Positions 1 through 5,912 of a stretch of DNA of 7,706 nt are shown in pieces. A program made the translations under genes and the position numbers. The notes under the pieces were generated by a model. The model had not been told where the DNA came from and searched no databases. It saw only the letters and a list, made by a program, of their open reading frames with translations. Position 1 is the stretch's first letter. Each line of letters opens with the position of its first letter. The stretch is from SHLJ01 sp041618535 (lineage in GTDB: Bacteria > Bacteroidota > Bacteroidia > Flavobacteriales > Flavobacteriaceae), in the NCBI GenBank assembly GCA_041618535.1, contig JBFKFP010000134.1, positions 1 through 7,706 of the forward strand. The letters run 5' to 3'.

Positions 1-600
1 ACCAATACTAAGCAAAAGGTTTTTCCAGTAATAACTCTGCACCAGCGTGTCACTGGTTTTAGCTATTTCCATCAGTTTGAGGGAGGTGAAGTCGGAAATC
101 TGGATGACCCTTTCCAAATATCTTCCCACATTCAGAAAATAATAGGAAGCTCCCCTTTCCTGGGAGGTGTCCATAGTACCGTAATAAACCAAATGAAAGG
201 ACTTTAATTTTTCGAGAAATACTATCGGATCATCCTCCTTTAATTTTTTAGGTAAGTTCCTGTCGGTAATAAAATGGTAATACTGATTCAGGCACAACCA
301 CATTTCCCTCGAAATATGCTCCTGCACACTCCTGGCGTTCTCCCTTGCATTGGTGACTATATTTAAAATGGAATTCGGATTTGTTGAATTGAATACCATG
401 AATTCAATGCATTCCAAAGCATCTTCAGTAAAAAATTCATCTTCCTCCCGGCTATACATCTTTATGATGGGAGTCCAAGAAAATAATTCAGGGGAGTCCT
501 GATTGGCATAATAGTTTACACTCAGCAAACTAAGGATTCCATTCCCCCTTTCCATATAGCGTTCCAGCCATATCAAGTTATTTGCAACTCTGCTTAACAC
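1..600 (-). CDS. Alpha-E domain protein (COG2307/DUF403), 3' end cut by window edge
   Basis: The first 200 codons of this gene are open and read off the left edge. The protein starts MLSRVANNLIWLERYMERG, the hallmark N-terminus of alpha-E proteins, which are all-helical and usually about 310 residues long, so roughly one third is missing. Other family blocks are ARENARSVQEHISREMW (about residues 105-121) and YFLNVGRYLERV (about 154-165). Biochemical function is unknown; the family is nearly always encoded beside a circularly permuted ATP-grasp protein and is thought to assist it. The start is GTG at 598-600: the frame is closed by TAA eight codons upstream, no ATG or TTG lies between, and the conserved MLSR block begins exactly at the GTG. 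The leader is A-rich (AATAAAAAAATTGAT) with no Shine-Dalgarno site. Only 15 bases separate it from the upstream stop codon, so the two genes almost certainly form an operon. Confidence 0.9.
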   Translation of the reverse strand, partial: MLSRVANNLIWLERYMERGNGILSLLSVNYYANQDSPELFSWTPIIKMYSREEDEFFTEDALECIEFMVFNSTNPNSILNIVTNARENARSVQEHISREMWLCLNQYYHFITDRNLPKKLKEDDPIVFLEKLKSFHLVYYGTMDTSQERGASYYFLNVGRYLERVIQISDFTSLKLMEIAKTSDTLVQSYYWKNLLLSIG

Positions 601-615
601 ATCAATTTTTTTATT

Positions 616-2055
616 TTATTTAATTACCCAGGTGTCTTTGCTGCCACCACCCTGCGAGCTGTTCACCACCAAAGATCCCTTCTTCAACGCCACCCTTGTA
701 AGACCTCCCGGAGTGATATCTATACCATCTCTTCCCGCCAATGCAAATGGCCTGAGATCGACACAACGGGGTGTTAACTGACCATTGATGCAACATGGGG
801 CTGTGGATAGTTTTAAAATCGGTTGAGCGATATACCCCTCCGGTTTCTTTTTCACTTCATTAAAATATTCCTTTATCTCCTCCTCCGTGGCCTCATGGCC
901 CATTAGCATGCCATAGCCGCCGCTTCCATCGGTTTTTTTTATGACCATCTTTCTGACATTCTTAACCACATGGTTATAATCATCCTTATTCCCCAACTTA
1001 AAGGTTTCAATATTCTTAAGAATCGGCTCTTCGTTCAAATAATATCTTATCATATCCGGAACATAAATATAAACGGCTTTATCATCAGCCACTCCGGTCC
1101 CGGGAGCATTGACGATGTTGACATTGCCTTTGCGGTAAGCCGCCATTATACCTGCAACACCTAGCATACTGTTTGTATTGAATTCCAACGGATCAAGGAA
1201 GTCATCATCCACCCTCCTGTAAATCACGTCAACACGTTTCAAACCATTTGTAGTCTTCATATATACCACATGGTCTTTAACCAGTAAATCACTGCCTTCA
1301 ACAAGTTCTATCCCCATAAGCCTTGCCAGCGTGGTATGCTCATAATATGCCGAGTTATAAATCCCGGGTGTAAGAAGCACCACGTTAGGATTGGCCTGGT
1401 CTGATAATTCCTGGAGTTTCTTATACAATAAATTGGGATAATCTGCCACTTTCAGGATGTTATTCTGTGGTAATATCCCGGGATAAAGACGCTTTGATAC
1501 TTCGCGATTCTCAAGCATATAACTCACTCCGGAAGGGGTTCTTAAGTTGTCTTCAAGCACATAGAATTCACCGTCATTATTCCTTATCAGGTCTACCCCT
1601 GAGATATGCACATAGATGTCGTGGGGAACGTTAACGCCTATCATTTCACGTAAAAAATGCGGGCAGGAATAAATAAGATCAGCAGGTACAATACCATCTT
1701 TAAGAATGAACTGGTCATGATAGATGTCCTTGATAAATAAATTAAGAGCCTTTATACGCTGTTTGATCCCTTCATCAATTTTCTTCCATTCAGTAGCGGT
1801 AATTATCCTTGGGATGATGTCAAATGGAAATATTTTCTCAATACCTTCATTGTCGCTGTATACCGTGAAGGTCACCCCCTGGCTCATAAATAATTGCTTC
1901 GATAATTCCTCCTTTTTATTCAGTGATTCCGACGAAGAATTCTTGAGGTAATTATTGATAACTTCGTACTGTGATCGGATTTCTTCATCATCATACATTT
2001 CATCCCAGGTATCGGGAAGGTGTTCGTATGATGAAAAAAGATCGTCGTTCTGCAT
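616..2055 (-). CDS. Circularly permuted type 2 ATP-grasp protein (COG2308, DUF404/DUF407)
   Basis: This 479-residue protein has the full length usual for the family and starts at ATG 2053-2055. Visible family motifs in order are: GVDLIRNNDGEFYVLEDNLR (153-172) followed by TPSGVSYMLENRE, which supplies acidic and Asn metal/ATP ligands (E168, N170); RRVDDDF (280-286); NAPGTGVADDK (316-326); the lysine/glycine-rich nucleotide-binding segment VIKKTDGSGGYG (371-382); QPILKLSTAP (411-420); VDLRPFAL (432-439); and a C-terminal GGLTRVAL...SSQGGGSKDTW block. ATP-grasp enzymes activate a carboxylate as an acyl phosphate and join it to an amine, and comparative genomics predicts that this subfamily is a peptide or amide ligase; its substrate is unknown. 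No signal peptide is visible, so it is probably cytoplasmic. It lies 15 bases upstream of the alpha-E gene and 126 bases downstream of the lytic transglycosylase gene. Confidence 0.93.
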   Translation of the reverse strand: MQNDDLFSSYEHLPDTWDEMYDDEEIRSQYEVINNYLKNSSSESLNKKEELSKQLFMSQGVTFTVYSDNEGIEKIFPFDIIPRIITATEWKKIDEGIKQRIKALNLFIKDIYHDQFILKDGIVPADLIYSCPHFLREMIGVNVPHDIYVHISGVDLIRNNDGEFYVLEDNLRTPSGVSYMLENREVSKRLYPGILPQNNILKVADYPNLLYKKLQELSDQANPNVVLLTPGIYNSAYYEHTTLARLMGIELVEGSDLLVKDHVVYMKTTNGLKRVDVIYRRVDDDFLDPLEFNTNSMLGVAGIMAAYRKGNVNIVNAPGTGVADDKAVYIYVPDMIRYYLNEEPILKNIETFKLGNKDDYNHVVKNVRKMVIKKTDGSGGYGMLMGHEATEEEIKEYFNEVKKKPEGYIAQPILKLSTAPCCINGQLTPRCVDLRPFALAGRDGIDITPGGLTRVALKKGSLVVNSSQGGGSKDTWVIK

Positions 2056-2181
2056 AGCGAATTAGTTTTGTCTTTAAATGAATACGGAATAAGAAATAAC
2101 CATTCTGCACCCCTGATGAACGCAGGGCATAATATATCAAATTCTAGGTTAAACCAACAACTGTTTTTCTCGATAATCCGA

Positions 2182-3750
2182 TCATTCCAAACTGATAAAC
2201 TGTTTGTAATGGTTGTAGCGACCTAAAATCTGATCTACATAATTAACAGGTTCTGAACCACGGACGTAACCATATTTTATAAATGGTTTCCTGTAGTTCT
2301 TAGGTAAACTAAGTGCAAGCATCGATTTTTCAACATTGTTTCTCCAGATGTTCGGATCAAGACGTTCCTCTTTTGCCAGGCGCTGTGCATCAAAAACATG
2401 GCCCGATCCGCAATTGTAAGCAGCCATGGTAAAAAGGACGCGGTTCAAGGAATCAGGAACTTCCTCAAATTGTTTGTAAAGCTGGCCCAGATAACGGGTT
2501 CCGCCACGAATGTTCTCTTCAGGATCGGAGATATTCGCTACATTCAGTGACTCGGCGGTTGCCGGCATCATTTGCATCAGTCCGCTGGCACCGGCCCAAG
2601 ACTCTGCCTCGGGGTTAAATTTGGACTCCTGGTAAATCAAGGATGCCAGTAATCGCCAGTCCCAACCTATATTATCGGCATATTTCTTTATCAGATCGTC
2701 ATACTGACTGATCTGGTTATTGGTTAAACTGTAATAGTCGCTTTTTATGCGCCTTCGGAATGAGCGCTTATTATTGAAATACTTGTTGTAGATAACATAG
2801 TAATCGGCGGTCTCCCTCTGATCGCGAATCCACAGGTTGATCAATTCTCTGAATTTTGGCGATTTTTTCCTGGTAACCCATGCAATACGTTGTGAAAAAG
2901 AGATGGGGACATCAATTTTCAGGATCGGACTGTATGACGCATTTATTTTAGCCAGGTTTTCGTCGGCAATGGTATATTTGATTGTTCCGTCCACTACCAT
3001 ATCCATGATCTGGTCGGTGGTAAGCTGACTATCAAGGGTATCGATGTGGATTGTGCCTCCTATTTCATTAGAAAGGCTGACAATGCGTTCAAAATAAGCT
3101 GAATTCTTGCGGATAGACACTGTGTCATCTATCAGCTCAATGGGGTCGTGTATCAATTTTTTCTGAAGCGAACTCCATGAGAGCTGCAGGTAGTTGTCCG
3201 GTTTCCTTTGAACCAACACCTGTTTGGTCAGGTAAAGATAATCGGTAAAATCAACTTCCCATTTTCGCTGGTTAGTAATGGTCATTCCATGTGCAATGAG
3301 GTCGACATCTCCCCTGTTCAATACTTCAAACTCTGAATCCAGATCATCTGACACCACTAACTCCAGCTTTAGCTCCAGGTGATTTGCCAGCCTCTCCAAA
3401 AGTTCGTATTCAAAACCCATTGGCTGGCCCTTATAGAGGAAATAGCTGGTACTGCTGTAGACCACTAGGGCCCTAAGGACACCATCTTTCTTTATATCCT
3501 CCCAGTCCCTGTCTACAGATGCCTCAACTATAGGGTTATAGCCTTCAGTGCCTTCCAAACCCGCTTCCTGCTCATGACAGGACATGGCCATGACAGCGAA
3601 TAGTAATCCCAGTGAAAATCGCAAGAAAACTCCACTTGAATAGCATGATATCCCATAAATTATATGATGGCGAAAGAGGCTATATTTTTCCAGGTCAAAG
3701 TTGATCATCTGCGAGATGGCCAGAATTCTAATTTTAAATATTTTTTCCAA
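2182..3750 (-). CDS. mltF: MltF-like membrane-bound lytic murein transglycosylase (SBP_bac_3 + SLT domains); start uncertain
   Basis: Domains are: a hydrophobic signal ending in a lipobox-like AMSC (C58 when counted from 3750), a family-3 solute-binding domain (about 85-320) including the segment NQRKWEVDFTDYLY, and a C-terminal SLT lytic transglycosylase domain (about 345-490) with catalytic Glu375 in LIYQESKFNP, then GASGLMQMMPATA and AAYNCGSGH. This is the MltF architecture: the enzyme cleaves glycan strands with formation of 1,6-anhydromuramic ends, and the binding domain regulates activity. It is likely a lipoprotein acting in the periplasm. The coordinates give the longest frame, which opens with TTG at 3750; the first ATG is at 3706-3708. 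Both give an unusually long n-region before the signal. TTG at 3622-3624 (MRFSLGLLFAVMAMSC, with GGAG five bases upstream) fits a lipoprotein better, and a possible one-base frameshift from ATG 3644-3646 is reported as a finding. The SLT and binding domains are intact in every case. Confidence 0.9.
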   Translation of the reverse strand: MEKIFKIRILAISQMINFDLEKYSLFRHHIIYGISCYSSGVFLRFSLGLLFAVMAMSCHEQEAGLEGTEGYNPIVEASVDRDWEDIKKDGVLRALVVYSSTSYFLYKGQPMGFEYELLERLANHLELKLELVVSDDLDSEFEVLNRGDVDLIAHGMTITNQRKWEVDFTDYLYLTKQVLVQRKPDNYLQLSWSSLQKKLIHDPIELIDDTVSIRKNSAYFERIVSLSNEIGGTIHIDTLDSQLTTDQIMDMVVDGTIKYTIADENLAKINASYSPILKIDVPISFSQRIAWVTRKKSPKFRELINLWIRDQRETADYYVIYNKYFNNKRSFRRRIKSDYYSLTNNQISQYDDLIKKYADNIGWDWRLLASLIYQESKFNPEAESWAGASGLMQMMPATAESLNVANISDPEENIRGGTRYLGQLYKQFEEVPDSLNRVLFTMAAYNCGSGHVFDAQRLAKEERLDPNIWRNNVEKSMLALSLPKNYRKPFIKYGYVRGSEPVNYVDQILGRYNHYKQFISLE

Positions 3751-3870
3751 TAATATATGAGGGGATTAAATCTTTACCAATCCCTGAACGAATTGATAAC
3801 CAGCCAGGTCGGTAACAAAGGAAACTCATCTGCATATACTTTGCCCTTAAATTATTCTCTCTAAAATTAA

Positions 3871-3915
3871 TAAAAACGATGAAACCCATGATTATTTATT
3901 ATATCATGGGTATTC
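3871..3915 (-). terminator. Probable intrinsic terminator after the alcohol dehydrogenase gene
   Basis: On the minus strand GAATACCCATGAT pairs with ATCATGGGTTTC. This gives nine contiguous base pairs (arms 3903-3911 and 3884-3892) plus three more (GAA/TTC) beyond a single bulged base at 3912, with a 10-base A/T loop. Four bases after the stem comes TTTTTATTAATTTT. It lies about 75 bases downstream of the dehydrogenase stop codon. The stem is only moderately GC-rich, so its strength is uncertain. Its first arm can also pair with an upstream sequence (next entry). Confidence 0.6.
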
Positions 3916-3927
3916 TCATGATATAAT
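3898..3927 (-). promoter_or_regulatory. Alternative hairpin overlapping the terminator (antiterminator-like)
   Basis: An 11-base perfect inverted repeat, ATTATATCATG and CATGATATAAT, is separated by 8 bases. In the minus-strand transcript it comes first, and its second arm overlaps the first arm of the terminator stem, so the two hairpins cannot form together. That is the geometry of an attenuator or riboswitch-type switch. It could also be coincidence in A/T-rich DNA, or a cluster of CATGAT half-sites for a DNA-binding protein. Function is inferred only. Confidence 0.4.
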
Positions 3928-3989
3928 TCAACTTCAAAAATGTTCTTTTCAATTTGGAATGACGAAACCAGAGCAATTAAAATCGAAGA

Positions 3990-5045
3990 TCAGCCCTTCA
4001 AAGACTTCATATCGATCACAAACCTGTAATGCACATCGCTTTTCAGCATACGCTCATAGGCCTTATTGATATACTGGATGTCGATAACCTCTATATCGGA
4101 AGTAATATTATGTTTTCCGCAAAAATCCAAAAGCTCCTGGGTTTCAGCTATTCCCCCTATCAAAGATCCCGCTACGGAGCGGCGGCCCATTATCATAGGA
4201 ACTGAATGCACTATGGGATCAAGCGGCCCTAAATAGCCAACAAGGACCAGTGTGCCATCGGTATTCAATGTTGATATATATGGATTAAGATCGTGCTCGT
4301 AAGGCACGGTGTCGATTATAAGGTCAAACGTACTCTGAACAGCCTCCATCTGGGCTTCATCTGTTGAAATGACCACAGCATCGGCCCCGAGGCTCTTAGC
4401 ATCCTGGATCTTATTTGGAGATCGGGAAAATAAGGTGGTTTCTGCACCTAATGCATGGGCCAGCTTGATCGCCATATGACCCAATCCACCGAGGCCAACA
4501 ACAGCAACTTTGCTGTCGGGCCCTACATTCCAATGCCGCAAGGGAGACCATGTTGTGATACCTGCACAAAGCACCGGGGCTACACCTGCCAGGTCGAGGT
4601 TATCGGGAACGGAAAGGACGAAATCCTCAGTTACCGTAATGGTTTCACTATATCCTCCGAAAGTTGGAAGGTCGAGATGCTTGTCATGCCCGCCATAGGT
4701 TCCAACCCACTCACCGCAATATTGTTCCAGGTCTTTTTTACAGTTGTCACAGGTTCGGCACGAATCTACTAAACACCCTACTGCAACGGTATCTCCTACT
4801 TTGTATTTGCTGACCTTGTGTCCCACATTCACGACCTTACCCACGATCTCATGACCGGGTACCACGGGATAAACAGAAAATCCCCAGTCGTTTCGGGCAA
4901 AATGAAGGTCTGAATGGCAAACTCCGCAATAGAGTATATCTATCTCGACGTCGGAAGGCAGAGTTTCCCTTCGATTGATATTCATTTGCTCAAGAGCATT
5001 TTCCGCGGCTTGAGTTCCGTATGCTTTAACTTGTGTCGTGTTCAT
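3990..5045 (-). CDS. Zinc-dependent NAD(P)-dependent alcohol dehydrogenase, YahK/cinnamyl alcohol dehydrogenase type
   Basis: This 351-residue protein is close in length and sequence pattern to E. coli YahK (aldehyde reductase) and to CAD-type medium-chain dehydrogenases. Catalytic zinc ligands are C43 (GVCHSD), H65 (PGHE, with E66) and C160 (LCAGIT). Structural zinc ligands are C96, C99, C102 and C110. The Rossmann motif GLGGLG is at 184-189, followed by LFSRSPNK; Ser and Arg just after the second beta strand suggest that NADP(H) is preferred. Also conserved are GGYSE, SPLRHW and AGSLIGG. It should be a cytoplasmic enzyme interconverting aldehydes and primary alcohols, most likely acting as an aldehyde reductase; the physiological substrate is not evident. 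The ATG at 5043-5045 is preceded by an A-rich leader (CCAACCAAAAA). The gene has its own candidate promoter and terminator, so it may be a single-gene unit. Confidence 0.93.
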   Translation of the reverse strand: MNTTQVKAYGTQAAENALEQMNINRRETLPSDVEIDILYCGVCHSDLHFARNDWGFSVYPVVPGHEIVGKVVNVGHKVSKYKVGDTVAVGCLVDSCRTCDNCKKDLEQYCGEWVGTYGGHDKHLDLPTFGGYSETITVTEDFVLSVPDNLDLAGVAPVLCAGITTWSPLRHWNVGPDSKVAVVGLGGLGHMAIKLAHALGAETTLFSRSPNKIQDAKSLGADAVVISTDEAQMEAVQSTFDLIIDTVPYEHDLNPYISTLNTDGTLVLVGYLGPLDPIVHSVPMIMGRRSVAGSLIGGIAETQELLDFCGKHNITSDIEVIDIQYINKAYERMLKSDVHYRFVIDMKSLKG

Positions 5046-5095
5046 TTTTTGGTTGGATTTTGAATTAAAAAGAATGGTTTGATGTTCAATGCGTT

Positions 5096-5126
5096 TAAAG
5101 TTACGAAAAAGCTTATACAGTTGAAA
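5096..5126 (-). promoter_or_regulatory. Candidate Bacteroidota-type promoter for the alcohol dehydrogenase
   Basis: On the minus strand TTTC (5123-5126) is followed after 19 bases by TAACTTTA (5096-5103). This resembles the Bacteroidota consensus TTTG, N19-21, TANNTTTG, with one base off in each element. It would give a leader of about 45 bases. It overlaps the left arm of the long inverted repeat at 5106-5214. The assignment rests on the motif match only. Confidence 0.35.
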
Positions 5127-5214
5127 TTTTCGTGTAGATGACGCGCGGAAGATACCCTGTTCAGAAGTGAACGGGGTTCTATACGGGAAAATTTGGGGTT
5201 TTAATAAGCTTTTT
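5106..5214. repeat. Long imperfect inverted repeat filling the CIA30-dehydrogenase intergenic space
   Basis: Four pairs of arms nest around one centre: AAAAAGCTTAT (5106-5116) with ATAAGCTTTTT (5204-5214); AAATTTT (5124-5130) with AAAATTT (5188-5194); CGTGTAGA (5131-5138) with TCTATACG (5178-5185); and ACCCTGTTCA (5154-5163) with TGAACGGGGT (5168-5177), around the tetraloop GAAG. About 36 pairs can form, with a 7/9-base internal loop and bulges of 2 and 15 bases. Both non-Watson-Crick positions are G-T as read on the plus strand, so a plus-strand RNA would fold better than a minus-strand one. The right end includes one base of the CIA30 stop codon. No U-tract follows on either strand, and no flanking target duplication is seen. 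Confidence 0.6.
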
Positions 5215-5753
5215 TATTGTAGGGATATAGACTTTATTTCAAGGCTGAAGCGTTCTTTTACCTTGTTGCCTATCAGGAAGGTTATCTCTGCTAACTGCTC
5301 TCCCGGGAAATTGGGTCTATTAAGCCGATTACCCCTGAAACTGGGATAGAATTCACTTAACGGGATCTCAATTATCTCCCAGTCTCCGGTGGTTTCGAAG
5401 TATTGGATGTACGAGAAGCGCTGGTATTCTGATTCCTTCAATCGGAACTGGTAGGCCTTGCCATCACCCTTCAAATTGATCAGGACCTTTGAGAATTCAG
5501 AAACATCTTCAGGTTTAAAAGAATATCTGACCGATGTGAACCCACCATTATTTTCGGTGGTCACGTATCCTCTAAATAAGGCATTCCCTTCTTCATTCAG
5601 CTCGAAACTTCCCTCAGACAGGCCGCCCATGACACCATCATTGACAACAAACCATCCGATGGTGGAATTAGCTTCCTTAAAATCGAATACGACCAGCTGA
5701 GACATTGAGAATAAGGAACAAAGAGAAGTAAGAAGAAATAGAATGATTTTCAT
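5214..5753 (-). CDS. Secreted CIA30-domain protein (NDUFAF1/complex I intermediate-associated protein 30 family)
   Basis: This 179-residue protein has an N-terminal Sec signal (MKIILFLLTSLCSLFSMSQ, cleavage near SMS-Q), followed by one complete CIA30 domain. The diagnostic motif is WFVVNDGVMGGLSEGSF at about 34-50, and a GGFTSVRYSF segment, GDGKAYQFRL, and a C-terminal LEIKSISL strand follow. The fold is a beta sandwich of the galactose-binding type. In mitochondria the family assists complex I assembly; in bacteria its role is unknown, and the export signal argues against the mitochondrial job here. The domain may bind carbohydrate or another periplasmic ligand, but no evidence in the window settles this. 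The ATG at 5751-5753 starts a typical signal peptide. It lies 159 bases downstream of the PLP-enzyme gene and 168 bases upstream of the dehydrogenase. Confidence 0.88.
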   Translation of the reverse strand: MKIILFLLTSLCSLFSMSQLVVFDFKEANSTIGWFVVNDGVMGGLSEGSFELNEEGNALFRGYVTTENNGGFTSVRYSFKPEDVSEFSKVLINLKGDGKAYQFRLKESEYQRFSYIQYFETTGDWEIIEIPLSEFYPSFRGNRLNRPNFPGEQLAEITFLIGNKVKERFSLEIKSISLQ

Positions 5754-5765
5754 AACAGCTTTTGG

Positions 5766-5796
5766 TAAAGGTAGTTGAAGTGCATTACTTATAAAA
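5766..5796 (-). promoter_or_regulatory. Candidate promoter for the CIA30-domain gene
   Basis: On the minus strand TTTT (5793-5796), 19 bases, then TACCTTTA (5766-5773) matches the Bacteroidota TTTG/TANNTTTG pattern with one mismatch in each element. The predicted leader is very short (roughly 6-8 bases), which weakens the call. Confidence 0.25.
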
Positions 5797-5802
5797 TAAA
5801 TT

Positions 5803-5820
5803 TAACGTAAGCTTATGTTA
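5803..5820. promoter_or_regulatory. 18-base near-perfect palindrome, possible operator
   Basis: TAACGTAAGCTTATGTTA is self-complementary apart from one symmetric pair (G5807 against T5816). It lies just upstream of the candidate promoter of the CIA30-domain gene, where a dimeric regulator could bind. No regulator family is recognised from the motif. Confidence 0.35.
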
Positions 5821-5912
5821 TTGAGGGTATTAAGTGAAGAAATACACCACCATAAAATCGCGATGAATGGTTAGCATGTGTTTATGCCTGCTCTTTGCTA
5901 AAACAGCTTGAA

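Noticed and set aside
2111..2127. Hairpin CCCTG / CAGGG between the mltF-like and ATP-grasp genes, considered as a terminator
   Set aside because: The stem is only 5 pairs with a 7-base loop and no T-tract follows on the minus strand, so it cannot be supported as a terminator.
2182..3750. Amino-acid ABC transporter binding protein
   Set aside because: The solute-binding domain is fused to a complete SLT domain with a catalytic Glu, and no permease or ATPase gene is nearby; the architecture is that of MltF.
4455..4772. Plus-strand open frames inside the dehydrogenase, and similar ones inside the ATP-grasp and PLP-enzyme genes
   Set aside because: They lie entirely within strongly supported minus-strand genes, have no recognisable domains, and read as antisense shadows.
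5106..5214. Insertion sequence or complete transposable element
   Set aside because: There is no transposase, no clear target-site duplication, and the right end overlaps the CIA30 stop codon. It is kept only as an inverted repeat of unknown nature.
5850..5912. Search for a terminator after the PLP-enzyme gene, including ATCGCGAT and ACCAT/ATGGT dyads
   Set aside because: Stems are 4-5 pairs and no T-tract follows on the minus strand, so no terminator could be called and co-transcription into the CIA30 gene remains possible.
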